DNA of 64,000 nt, taken from Streptomyces clavuligerus (GTDB lineage Bacteria; Actinomycetota; Actinomycetes; Streptomycetales; Streptomycetaceae). Positions 25,800-34,143 of this stretch are shown here, one piece after another. The stretch is from NCBI RefSeq assembly GCF_005519465.1, contig NZ_CP027858.1, forward strand, positions 5,629,001-5,693,000. Reading direction: 5' to 3'. The position numbers and the translations under genes are program-made. Below the pieces are notes generated by a model. The model was given only the letters and a program-made list of their open reading frames with translations. It was not told the origin of the DNA and did no database searches. The stretch's first letter is position 1; each line of letters opens with the position of its first letter.

Positions 25800-27854
25800 A
25801 TGAAGATCTCTTTTCTGATACACAACATCTACGGCCTGGGCGGTACCAACCGGACCACCATCAACCTGGCCACGGCGATGGCGGACCACCACGAGGTCGA
25901 GATTGTGTCCGTCCTCCGCGACCGCGACACCACGCTCTTCCCCATCGACCCCCGGGTCCGGGTCGTCCCCCTCGTCGATACCCGCTCGGAGGAGCACGCC
26001 GCCGCGCGCGACACCCCCGCGGAGATCTTCCCCACGTCCGAGACCCGCTACCGCCAGTACAGCGCCCTGTGCGACCGCAAGGTCGCCGAGTACTTCAAGA
26101 AGGCCAAGCCCGACGTCGCCATCGGCACCCGCCCCGGCATGAACGTCTATGTCGCCGCCCTCACCGAGGAACACACCCTCCGCATCGGCCAGGAGCACGT
26201 CACCCTCGCCTCGCACCCCGAGCCGCTCCGGGCCGAGCTGCGCGCCCACTACCCCCGGCTCGACGGCTTCGTCACCGTCTCCGAGGCGGACGCCGACAAC
26301 TACCGCGCCCAGATGAAGATCCCGGGCCTCCCGGTGCTCTCCATACCCAACAGCGTGCCCGAACCCCTCGTCGCCCCCGGCACCGGCCGGCCGAAGACCG
26401 TCGTCGCGGCCGGCCGGCTCGCTGTCGTCAAGCGCTACGACGACCTCGTCCGCGCCTTCGCCAAGGTCGCCGCCGAACACCCCGACTGGGACCTGAGGAT
26501 CTACGGCGACGGCAGCCAGCGCGCCAAGCTGCGCAAGCTCATCAACGAACTCGGCCTCTTCCACCAGGTCCACCTCATGGGCCTCGCCTCCCCGATCGAG
26601 GCGGAGTGGGTCAAGGGCTCCATCGCCGCGGTCACCTCCGAGAGCGAGTCCTTCGGGATGACCATCGTCGAGGCCATGCGCTGCGGCGTCCCCGTCGTCT
26701 CCACCGACTGCCCGCTCGGCCCCCGGGAGATCATCCGGGACGGCAAGGACGGACGGCTCGTCCCCGTCGGCGACACCGACGCCATCGCCGCGGCCCTGCT
26801 CGACCTCATCGGCGACGAGAAGAAGCGGATCGCCATGGGCGAGGCCGCCCGCAGGAACGCCGCCCGCTTCGACCCCGCCGCCGTCGCCGCCCGCTACGAC
26901 GAACTCTTCGAACAGCTCCGCAAGGGCCGCACCAGCCCGGTCCGGCGCACCCTCGGCGGGCTGCGGCGGCTGCTCAAGCCGCGCGCCGCCGAGTCCGCCC
27001 CGGCCGCCGCCCCGGCCGCGCCCCAGCCCGTCAAGTCCGCCGCCGCGGCGCTCGTCTGCCTCCGGTCCGGCGCGATCGACATCCGCCCCACGCCCGAGTC
27101 CCGCCCGGTGGGCGGCACCGTCCTGCTGGAGCGGCGCGGCGAGAAGAAGGCCGAGCAGCGCGTCGACACCGTGTCCCTGCCGGTGCGGCAGAGCACCGCG
27201 GGCCAGGCGGCCCAGCTCGCCGACGGCACCCCGCTCCAGCAGGACACCTGGGACTTCCATCTGCTGCGCGCCGACGGCAGCCGCAACCGGCTGCGCTCCC
27301 GGCTGGTGGACAACCGCCTCCTGGTGACGGACCGGCCGCCCGTGACCACCACCCCCGTGACCGCCCGGACGCCGTACACCACCGTCGACGGCTACCTCGC
27401 CCTGCGGGTCCGCCGGGCCCCCGTCCACGCGGAGACCGAGCGCGTCGACGTCGGCGACGGACGGATCACCGTCACCTGCCGTCTCTACGGCACCACCGAG
27501 GCGGCCCGCTCCGCCGTGCTGCGGCTGCGCGGCGGGGCCGAGCTGGCGATCGAGCTGCCCTGTGCCACCCTGCCGGACGGCGCCGTGCGCTTCACGGTCG
27601 ACACCGGGGCCCCCGCCGCCCACCGCTTCGCCGAGCAGGACCTGTGGGACCTGTATCTGAACGTGGACGGGGTGAGCGCCCCGGTCCGGGTGGGCGCCTG
27701 GTTCGGCGATGTGAAGGACCGCAAGGACGTCCATGTCTACCCGATCACGGTGATCGAGGAGACCTCCCGGGGCCGCGCCCGGGTACGGCCCTACTACACC
27801 GTCCACAACGACCTCTCCGTGAACGTGGTCGACCTGCCCCCGGCGGACGCCTGA
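25800..27854 (+). CDS. Family 4 glycosyltransferase with C-terminal beta-rich extension
   Basis: A 684-residue protein. Residues 1 to about 380 form a GT-B retaining glycosyltransferase of family 4: FLIHNIYGLGGTNRTTINLA at the start, AAGRLAVVKRYDDLVRAF for the nucleotide-sugar phosphates, and the E-x7-E motif ESFGMTIVE followed by AMRCGVPVVSTD. A Lys/Ala/Pro-rich linker (about 385-415) leads to a 270-residue domain of predicted beta strands that resembles substrate-recognition parts of wall-polymer glycosyltransferases; I do not recognise it precisely. A role in teichoic/teichuronic-type or exopolysaccharide synthesis is likely but inferred. Start: ATG with GGCGGAGA upstream. Confidence 0.8.
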   Translation: MKISFLIHNIYGLGGTNRTTINLATAMADHHEVEIVSVLRDRDTTLFPIDPRVRVVPLVDTRSEEHAAARDTPAEIFPTSETRYRQYSALCDRKVAEYFKKAKPDVAIGTRPGMNVYVAALTEEHTLRIGQEHVTLASHPEPLRAELRAHYPRLDGFVTVSEADADNYRAQMKIPGLPVLSIPNSVPEPLVAPGTGRPKTVVAAGRLAVVKRYDDLVRAFAKVAAEHPDWDLRIYGDGSQRAKLRKLINELGLFHQVHLMGLASPIEAEWVKGSIAAVTSESESFGMTIVEAMRCGVPVVSTDCPLGPREIIRDGKDGRLVPVGDTDAIAAALLDLIGDEKKRIAMGEAARRNAARFDPAAVAARYDELFEQLRKGRTSPVRRTLGGLRRLLKPRAAESAPAAAPAAPQPVKSAAAALVCLRSGAIDIRPTPESRPVGGTVLLERRGEKKAEQRVDTVSLPVRQSTAGQAAQLADGTPLQQDTWDFHLLRADGSRNRLRSRLVDNRLLVTDRPPVTTTPVTARTPYTTVDGYLALRVRRAPVHAETERVDVGDGRITVTCRLYGTTEAARSAVLRLRGGAELAIELPCATLPDGAVRFTVDTGAPAAHRFAEQDLWDLYLNVDGVSAPVRVGAWFGDVKDRKDVHVYPITVIEETSRGRARVRPYYTVHNDLSVNVVDLPPADA

Positions 27855-27912
27855 GATGTCCTGAAACACACTGAGGCGCCCTGAGACGTCCCAGCGGGGC
27901 CCCCGGGGGCCC
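27850..27912. repeat. Short direct repeat and GC palindrome after the glycosyltransferase
   Basis: CCTGAGATGTCC (27850-27861, including the stop codon) recurs with one change 30 bases later (27880-27891). It is followed by a 16-base perfect palindrome of G and C at 27897-27912. The palindrome may help end transcription. Confidence 0.35.
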
Positions 27913-28063
27913 GCCGCCGCCTCCGCCGGGCCCCTCGCGCCACGGCAGCGCACCCCGGACGCACGAGACGTACACTGGTCGGTCCAGCGCAGGCCGGTCG
28001 CCGCCCCCCGGGAACAGCCGCGGGAGCGGGACCGGCCTTCTCGTCCCTTCCGGAGGTGTGCCG

Positions 28064-28795
28064 ATGACCAGCACGGTCCCCGTGTCCCCGCCCCGCCCCG
28101 CCGAGGTCCGCCCGGACCGCCGGCCGCGCGGCGCCGCCCCGGGCCTGGAAGCCGTCCTCCTCGACATGGACGGCACCCTCGTCGACACCGAGGGCTTCTG
28201 GTGGGACGCCGAGGTCGAGGTCTTCGCCGACCTCGGACACCGGCTGGACGAGGGCTGGCGGGACGTGGTCGTCGGCGGCCCCATGAGCCGCAGCGCGGGC
28301 TACCTCATCGAGGCCACCGGCGCCGACATCGCCCTGCCCGAGCTGACCGTGCTGCTCAACGACCGCTTCGAGGCCAGGATCGGCCGCGGGGTGCCCCTGA
28401 TGCCCGGCGCGGGGGAGCTGCTGGCCGAACTCACCGCCCACCGGGTGCCCACCGCCCTGGTCTCCGCCTCCCACCGCCGCATCATCGACCGGGTCCTCGC
28501 CTCCCTCGGCCCGGAGCACTTCGCCTTCTCGGTCGCCGGGGACGAGGTGCCCCGCACCAAGCCGCACCCCGACCCCTATCTGCTCGCGGCCCGCCGCCTG
28601 GGCGCCGACCCGGTCCGCTGCGCCGTGATCGAGGACACCGCGACCGGGGTCGCCGCCGCCGAGGCCGCGGGCTGCCGGGTGGTCGCCGTTCCCTCCGTCG
28701 CCCCGATCGCCCCCGCCGAGGGGCGGCTGGTGGTCCGTTCCCTCGAAGAGGTCGACCTCGGTGTGCTCCGGGCCCTGGTCACCTCGTCCGGCTGA
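28064..28795 (+). CDS. HAD superfamily phosphatase/phosphomutase
   Basis: A 243-residue cytoplasmic hydrolase of HAD subfamily IA. Motif I is LDMDGTLVDTEG with the nucleophile Asp, motif II is the Ser in LVSASHRR, motif III is the Lys in PRTKPHPDPY, and motif IV is VIEDTATGVAAA. The alpha-helical cap between motifs I and II is of the beta-phosphoglucomutase/2-deoxyglucose-6-phosphatase type. The substrate is not predictable. The first 30 residues are Pro/Arg-rich and variable. ATG 28064 is preferred because GGAGG lies seven bases upstream. Confidence 0.87.
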   Translation: MTSTVPVSPPRPAEVRPDRRPRGAAPGLEAVLLDMDGTLVDTEGFWWDAEVEVFADLGHRLDEGWRDVVVGGPMSRSAGYLIEATGADIALPELTVLLNDRFEARIGRGVPLMPGAGELLAELTAHRVPTALVSASHRRIIDRVLASLGPEHFAFSVAGDEVPRTKPHPDPYLLAARRLGADPVRCAVIEDTATGVAAAEAAGCRVVAVPSVAPIAPAEGRLVVRSLEEVDLGVLRALVTSSG

Positions 28796-29342
28796 CGGGT
28801 CACCGCCTCCGGCTGACGGGCCGCGGGCGCGTCAGCCCGGCGCCGTCCCGTCACCCTCCGTATCCTCCGGCACTCCGCCGTTCCCTGGTCACTTCCCCAC
28901 CGCACCGCCCTGAACTGCACCGATCCAGGTGCCTGGGGAAGATCGGCGGCGTGACTTTCGTCACCGAACCCCCTCCCGGCCCGGCTCCGACCCCTCTCGC
29001 GGGCTCTTCATGCGCCACCCCGGGAGGGGTGTTGTGTCCGCATTCATCAAGCGGTGTACGAAACGTTCTTGAACGCCGTCATCCATATGTCGACACGGCC
29101 GGTCACCCAGCGCATACGACCCTTCGGCGGCCCGGTCAACCCCCTCTCCGTACGCCGACTAATCTCATCGCGGGTCTTCGCCGCACCCCGACCCCGGACA
29201 CGCCTCGGCGGTCGCACCGCCGCCGTGAACCAGGGCCGACAGCCCTGCCGTCCCGGACCGATCGGACCGTCCCACCGGGCGGTCGTGGCGGAACCTTCCG
29301 TACAGGCTGAAATCCCGGTGCCGGATGAGGAGAACGTCCAGG
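28796..29342. other. Non-coding stretch between HAD gene and peptide-binding lipoprotein
   Basis: This 547-base gap has no frame that looks like a gene. It holds a small hairpin CACCCC-GGGA-GGGGTG followed by TTGTGT (29016-29037), a possible terminator for the HAD gene, and a TAATCT hexamer near 29159 that may be a -10 element for the next gene. The leader would then be about 175 bases long. Confidence 0.35.
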
Positions 29343-30929
29343 ATGAACCGTAAGACTCTGGTGCTGCCGGCCGTGGTCGGCCTGCTCGCCCCCGTCCTCG
29401 TCGCCTGCGGCAGTACGGAGAGCGGCGGCGGTGACGCCATGGTCGTGGGCACCACGGATCGGATCACCGTCGGCGAGGACTCGCCCGCGCCCCTCGATCC
29501 GGCCTTCGCCTATGACACCGGCTCCTGGAACGTCCTCCGCCAGACCCTCCAGACGCTGATGCACGCCCCGCGCGGCGGCGGCGCGCCCGTCCCGGACGCC
29601 GCCCAGTCCTGCGACTTCACCGACAACGCCTCCCAGAGCTACCGGTGCAAGCTCCGCTCCGGGCTGAAGTTCTCCGACGGCTCCGCCGTCACCGCCGAGG
29701 ACGTCAAGTTCTCCATCGAGCGCATCATCGGCATCAACGACCGCAACGGTGCCGCCGCGCTGCTGTCGAACGTCGACACCATCGAGGTCAAGAGCGAGCG
29801 GGAGATCGTCTTCCATCTGAAGACGCCCGACGCGACCTTCCCGTTCAAGCTCTCCACCCCCGCCGCGGCCATCGTCAGCAAGAAGAAGTACGACGCCGCC
29901 AAGCTCCGCGACGGCCTCCAGGTCGACGGCTCCGGCCCGTACACGATGAAGACGCAGGCCGAGAAGGGCGATGTCAGCAAGGTCGTCTTCAGCAGGAACA
30001 AGCACTACACCGGCGATATCGACCTGCGGAACGACAAGGTCGAGCTGCGGGTGTTCCCCGACTCCGGCGCCATGAGGCGCGCGCTGGAGAAGGGCGAGAT
30101 CGACGTCGCCACCCGGGAGCTGTCCGCCGCCCACATCAAGGAGATGCTGGACAACCAGAGCAAGGACGTCAAGCTCACCGAGCTGCCCGGGCTCTCCATC
30201 CAGTACCTGGCCTTCAACACCGACCACCCGTCGGTCAAGGACAAGGCCGTCCGCCAGGCCATGGCCACCCTGATCGACCGGGGCCAGATCGCCGGTCAGG
30301 TCTACAACGCCACCGCCGAGCCGCTGTACTCGCTCATCCCCGCGAGCGTCGGCGCCCACAAGAACGCCTTCTACAACAAGTACGGCGACCCGAGCATCAC
30401 CAAGGCCCGCTCCACCCTCCGGGACGCCGGGATCAGCACCCCGGTGGAGGTGACGATCCACTACGCCTCCGACCGGTACAACGCCAAGGAGTACGAGGTC
30501 ATCCGGGACCAGCTCAACCGTTCCGGGCTCTTCAAGGCGACCGCCAAGGGCACGGACAAGTGGTCCGCGTTCCGCGCCGCCGGCCAGCGCGGCGACTACG
30601 CCGTCTACGGCCTCGGCTGGGTCCCCGACTTCCCGGACCCGGACAACTACATCGCGCCCTTCCTGGAGAAGGACAACTTCCTCGGCTCGCCGTACGTCAG
30701 CGCCGAGGCCCGCAAGCTCATCCCCCAGTCGCGCCGCCAGGCCGACCGCACCGCCGCCGCCGAGACCTTCGCCCGGCTCCAGCAGATCGTCGCCGAGGAC
30801 GTCCCCGTCCTCCCGCTCTGGCAGGGCAAGCAGTACGTCGCCTCCCGCAAGGGCATCAACGGCGTCGAGCGGCTGCTCAACGGCAGCTCCGACCTCCAGC
30901 TCTGGGAGCTGGACAACAGCGGGAACTGA
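29343..30929 (+). CDS. ABC transporter substrate-binding lipoprotein (family 5, peptide type)
   Basis: A 528-residue lipoprotein with signal peptide and lipobox LVAC (Cys22), followed by the family 5 solute-binding fold. Characteristic stretches are LDPAFAYDTGSWNVL, the signature region LRSGLKFSDGSAVTAEDVKF, and AFNTDHPSVKDKAVRQAMA. Members bind oligopeptides, dipeptides, nickel or oligosaccharides. No permease or ATPase gene lies nearby, so it either serves a transporter encoded elsewhere or acts as a receptor. ATG 29343 is preferred over ATG 29325 because it gives a proper signal peptide and has AGGAG ten bases before. Confidence 0.85.
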   Translation: MNRKTLVLPAVVGLLAPVLVACGSTESGGGDAMVVGTTDRITVGEDSPAPLDPAFAYDTGSWNVLRQTLQTLMHAPRGGGAPVPDAAQSCDFTDNASQSYRCKLRSGLKFSDGSAVTAEDVKFSIERIIGINDRNGAAALLSNVDTIEVKSEREIVFHLKTPDATFPFKLSTPAAAIVSKKKYDAAKLRDGLQVDGSGPYTMKTQAEKGDVSKVVFSRNKHYTGDIDLRNDKVELRVFPDSGAMRRALEKGEIDVATRELSAAHIKEMLDNQSKDVKLTELPGLSIQYLAFNTDHPSVKDKAVRQAMATLIDRGQIAGQVYNATAEPLYSLIPASVGAHKNAFYNKYGDPSITKARSTLRDAGISTPVEVTIHYASDRYNAKEYEVIRDQLNRSGLFKATAKGTDKWSAFRAAGQRGDYAVYGLGWVPDFPDPDNYIAPFLEKDNFLGSPYVSAEARKLIPQSRRQADRTAAAETFARLQQIVAEDVPVLPLWQGKQYVASRKGINGVERLLNGSSDLQLWELDNSGN

Positions 30930-30977
30930 CCCGCCGCCCGCACCCGGGGGAAGCCCCGGCCGAGCGGGCACCCGTAC

Positions 30978-31019
30978 ACGACGACGGCGGCGGTCCACCT
31001 GGACCGCCGCCGCCGTCGT
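30978..31019. terminator. Bidirectional hairpin between convergent genes
   Basis: Nineteen-base arms (30978-30996 with 31001-31019) pair with a single mismatch around the loop ACCT, lying between the stops of the lipoprotein gene and the response regulator gene. Confidence 0.75.
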
Positions 31020-31042
31020 ACAGGACCGCCGCCGGCCGCTGA

Positions 31043-31717
31043 CTACTGCTGGCCGCCCGGGCGCACCAGCCCGCTCTCGTACGCGTACACCGCGGCCTGC
31101 ACCCGGTCCCGCAGCCCCAGCTTGGTGAGCACATGGCCCACATGGGTCTTCACCGTCGTCTCGCTGACGAACAGATCCGCCGCGATCTCCGCGTTCGACA
31201 GACCGCGCGCCACCAGCTTCAACACCTCGACCTCACGGTCGGTGAGCGAATTCAGCGTGTCCGGCACCGGCTCCTCGCCCGAGGGGAGATGGCCCGCGTA
31301 CTTGTCCAGCAGCCGCCGGGTGATGCTCGGGGCGAGCATCGCCTCGCCCGCCGCGACCACCCGGATGGCCTGCACCAGCTCATGCGCCGGAGCGTCCTTC
31401 AGCAGAAAGCCGCTCGCCCCGGCCCGCAGCGCCTCCACGACATACTCGTCCAGGTCGAACGTCGTCAGCACCAGCACCTTCGCCGGACCGTCCCGGCCAG
31501 GACCGGTGATCTGGCGGGTCGCCTCCACCCCGTCCATCCGGGGCATCCGGATGTCCATCAGCACCACATCGGGCTGGAGCGCCCGCACCTGGTCCAGCGC
31601 CTGAAGGCCGTCCCCGGCCTCCCCGACGACCGCGATGTCCTGCTCGGCCTCCAGGATCATGCGGAAACCGGTACGCAGCAACGGCTGGTCGTCGACCAGC
31701 AGGACGCGGATGGCCAC
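31043..31717 (-). CDS. NarL/LuxR-type response regulator (orphan)
   Basis: A 224-residue two-component regulator. The receiver domain has acidic pocket DD (VLLVDDQPLL), phospho-acceptor Asp in VVLMDIRMPRMDG, Thr in VLVLTTFD and Lys in FLLKDAP. The DNA-binding domain is the LuxR type, LTDREVEVLKLVARGLSNAE followed by VSETTVKTHVGHVLTKLG. No histidine kinase gene is adjacent, so the partner and signal are unknown. The GTG start begins the conserved receiver strand and has GAGGAG upstream. Confidence 0.93.
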   Translation of the reverse strand: MAIRVLLVDDQPLLRTGFRMILEAEQDIAVVGEAGDGLQALDQVRALQPDVVLMDIRMPRMDGVEATRQITGPGRDGPAKVLVLTTFDLDEYVVEALRAGASGFLLKDAPAHELVQAIRVVAAGEAMLAPSITRRLLDKYAGHLPSGEEPVPDTLNSLTDREVEVLKLVARGLSNAEIAADLFVSETTVKTHVGHVLTKLGLRDRVQAAVYAYESGLVRPGGQQ

Positions 31718-31790
31718 GGGCAACTCCTCACACTCGGTCGCCCCCATTCTGCCCTGACCCCCCCGCACGGCCCGCGCCCGGGGAAACGCC

Positions 31791-32669
31791 TCAGCCCTCC
31801 GCATCCCCGCCCGGGGACGGCGCCGGGACCACGCTCAGCGGATACACCGGCGGAGTGCCCCCGAACTCCGGACACACCGCCTGGTGGTCGCACCAGCCGC
31901 ACAGCTTGGTCGGCCGCGGCCGCCAGTCGCCCGTCTCCGTCGCCCGCCGGATCGCGTCCCACAGCGCCAGCAGCTTCCGCTCCACCCGCTCCAGGTCCGC
32001 CGGGACCGGGTCGTACGTGAGGACGTCACCGCTGCCCAGATAGACGAGCTGGAGCCGGCGCGGCACCACCTTCTTCAGCCGCCAGATCACCAGCGCGTAG
32101 AAGTGCATCTGGAACAGCGCGCCCTCGCTGTACTCCGGGCGGGGCGCCTTCCCCGTCTTGTAGTCGACGATCCGCACCTCGCCCGTCGGCGCCACGTCCA
32201 CCCGGTCGATCACGCCCCGCAGCCGCAGCCCCGAATCCAGGCCGACCTCGACGAACATCTCCCGCTCGGCCGGTTCGAGACGCGTCGGGTCCTCCAGCGA
32301 GAACCACCGCTCCACCAGGGCCTCGGCCTCCGCCAGCCAGCCCGCCAGCCGCTCACCCCCCGTATCGCCCTCGAACAGCCCACCCAGCTCGGGACGGTCC
32401 GCCAGCAGCCGGTCCCACTGGCCCGGCACCAGGGACCGCGCCCTGCCCGCCGTCCGCTCCGCCGCCGGGGCGTCGAAGAGCCGCTCCAGCACCGCGTGCA
32501 CCAGCGTGCCCCGCGTCGCCGCCGCGCTCGGCCGCTCCGGCAGCCGGTCGATCACCCGAAACCGATACAGAAGCGGACACTGCATAAAGTCGCTCGCCCG
32601 CGACGGCGACAACGACACCGGCGGCGCACCCGTGGCCGCGCCCCTGGCCGACCCCTCACCCGTACTCAT
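31791..32669 (-). CDS. RecB-like PD-(D/E)XK nuclease with Fe-S cysteines
   Basis: A 292-residue nuclease of the Cas4/RecB/AddB type. Catalytic features are His in TLVHAVLERLF, Asp in VIDRVDVAP, and the core IVDYKTGKAP. A lone Cys near the N-terminus (FMQCPLLYRFR) together with C-x2-C-x5-C near the C-terminus (KLCGWCDHQAVCPEF) matches the four-cysteine iron-sulphur staple of AddB/Cas4-like nucleases. It is a stand-alone domain without helicase; a DNA-repair role is likely. No ribosome binding site precedes the ATG, but TAGGGT lies seven bases upstream, so the message is probably leaderless. Confidence 0.85.
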   Translation of the reverse strand: MSTGEGSARGAATGAPPVSLSPSRASDFMQCPLLYRFRVIDRLPERPSAAATRGTLVHAVLERLFDAPAAERTAGRARSLVPGQWDRLLADRPELGGLFEGDTGGERLAGWLAEAEALVERWFSLEDPTRLEPAEREMFVEVGLDSGLRLRGVIDRVDVAPTGEVRIVDYKTGKAPRPEYSEGALFQMHFYALVIWRLKKVVPRRLQLVYLGSGDVLTYDPVPADLERVERKLLALWDAIRRATETGDWRPRPTKLCGWCDHQAVCPEFGGTPPVYPLSVVPAPSPGGDAEG

Positions 32670-32676
32670 GACCACG

Positions 32677-32682
32677 ACCCTA
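32677..32682 (-). promoter_or_regulatory. -10 hexamer of the RecB-like nuclease gene
   Basis: TAGGGT on the minus strand ends seven bases before the ATG, with no Shine-Dalgarno sequence between. The opposite strand promoter for the site-2 protease must lie in the same 91-base gap. Confidence 0.5.
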
Positions 32683-32760
32683 CGGCCCGCCACTGACACC
32701 GGGCGCAATACCATCGACGGAAGAGGTACCGCATCGCCCCGCACACCCCGAAGGGACCCC

Positions 32761-34011
32761 GTGAACGAGGACGGCACACCCGACCAGCCCGAGCGCGCCC
32801 GCGCCCACGGCCAGGGCACCGGGCCGGACGGCCCCGGCACCGGGCCCAAGCGCCCCGACGGCCCCGGCGGTGGCATCCTCATGGGCCGCATCTTCGGTGT
32901 GCCCGTCTACGTCGCCCCGAGCTGGTTCCTGGTCGCCGCCCTGATCACCTGGGTCTTCGGCGGCCAGCTCGACCGGGTCCTGCCCGAACTCGGCAACGCG
33001 CGCTACCTCGTCTCGCTCTTCTTCGCCGTCGCCTTCTACGCCTCCGTACTCGTCCACGAGCTGGCCCACACCGTCGCCGCCCTCCGCTTCAAGCTCCCCG
33101 TGCGCCGGATCCAGCTCCAGTTCTTCGGCGGCGTCTCCGAGATCGAGAAGGAGTCCGAGACCCCCGGGCGGGAGTTCGTCCTCGCCTTCGTCGGCCCGCT
33201 GCTCTCCCTCGTCCTCGCGGGCGTCTTCTACCTCGGCATGCAGACCGTCGAACCCGGCACCGTCCCCGGTGTCCTGCTCGCCGGACTGATGATCTCCAAC
33301 CTGATCGTCGCCGTCTTCAACCTGCTCCCCGGCCTGCCGCTGGACGGCGGGCGCATGCTCCGCGCCGTGGTCTGGAAGATCACCGGCAAGCCTATGAGCG
33401 GCACCGTCGCCGCCGCCTGGGTCGGCCGCGCCCTCGCCGTCGCCGTCCTCATCGGCCTCCCCCTGCTCACCCACACCGGCGCCCTCGGCAACCCCGCCCA
33501 GGACATCGGCGGCACCCAGACCGTCACCGACGCGCTCCTCGCCGCCATCCTCGCCGCCATCATCTGGACCGGCGCGGGCAACAGCCTCCGGGTGGCCCGG
33601 CTCCGCGAACACCTGCCCGAACTCGCCGCCCGCACCCTCACCCGGCGCGCCGTCCCCGTCGAGTCCGACACCCCCCTCTCCGAGGCGCTGCGCCGCGCCA
33701 ACGAGGCCGGGGCCCGCGCCCTCGTCGTCGTCGACGGCCACGGCCACCCCACCGGCCTCGTCCGCGAGACCGCGATCGTCGGCATCCCCGAGCACCGCCG
33801 CCCCTGGGTCGCGGTGAGCGGGCTCGCCCAGGACCTCACCGACGGCATGCGCGTCCCCGCCGACCTCTCCGGCGAGGACCTGCTCGACCGGCTCCGCGCG
33901 TCCCCCGCCACCGAGTACCTCGTCGTGGAGAAGACCGGGGAGATCTACGGGGTCCTCTCCACCGCCGATGTGGAACGCGCCTTCGTCGCCGCCATGGCCC
34001 GCCCCCGCTGA
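32761..34011 (+). CDS. Site-2 protease family membrane metalloprotease with CBS domains
   Basis: A 416-residue M50 (S2P-like) intramembrane protease. The zinc motif HELAH lies in a membrane helix (FYASVLVHELAHTVAALRF) and the second zinc/active-site motif is LLPGLPLDGGRML. Four to six membrane segments fill the first 270 residues. The last 130 residues form a cytoplasmic CBS pair (VPVESDTPLSEALRRANEAG and YGVLSTADVERAFV), so activity may respond to a nucleotide. Targets are unknown; anti-sigma factors are common ones. GTG start with AAGGGA upstream; the first 40 residues are a Gly/Pro-rich tail. Confidence 0.9.
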   Translation: MNEDGTPDQPERARAHGQGTGPDGPGTGPKRPDGPGGGILMGRIFGVPVYVAPSWFLVAALITWVFGGQLDRVLPELGNARYLVSLFFAVAFYASVLVHELAHTVAALRFKLPVRRIQLQFFGGVSEIEKESETPGREFVLAFVGPLLSLVLAGVFYLGMQTVEPGTVPGVLLAGLMISNLIVAVFNLLPGLPLDGGRMLRAVVWKITGKPMSGTVAAAWVGRALAVAVLIGLPLLTHTGALGNPAQDIGGTQTVTDALLAAILAAIIWTGAGNSLRVARLREHLPELAARTLTRRAVPVESDTPLSEALRRANEAGARALVVVDGHGHPTGLVRETAIVGIPEHRRPWVAVSGLAQDLTDGMRVPADLSGEDLLDRLRASPATEYLVVEKTGEIYGVLSTADVERAFVAAMARPR

Positions 34012-34131
34012 TCCGTCCGGCCCGCCCCGGCCCGGCCGCCGGGCGGCCCCGAGCAGCCCGTCCCGGCGGCCCCGACCGGGCCCGTCCCGGCGGCCCCGCC
34101 GCCCCCGTCCACACCCCGGCCCCACGCCCGG

Positions 34132-34137
34132 TACCCT
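34132..34137 (+). promoter_or_regulatory. -10 hexamer of the tRNA methyltransferase gene
   Basis: TACCCT is followed by six bases and the ATG; no ribosome binding site is present. Before it, CCCGTCCCGGCGGCCCCG occurs twice in direct repeat (34058-34075 and 34081-34098). Confidence 0.5.
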
Positions 34138-34143
34138 GGTCAC

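Noticed and set aside
29325..29342. Earlier ATG for the peptide-binding lipoprotein
   Set aside because: It would add RRTSR before the signal peptide and has no ribosome binding site; the ATG at 29343 gives a standard lipoprotein leader.
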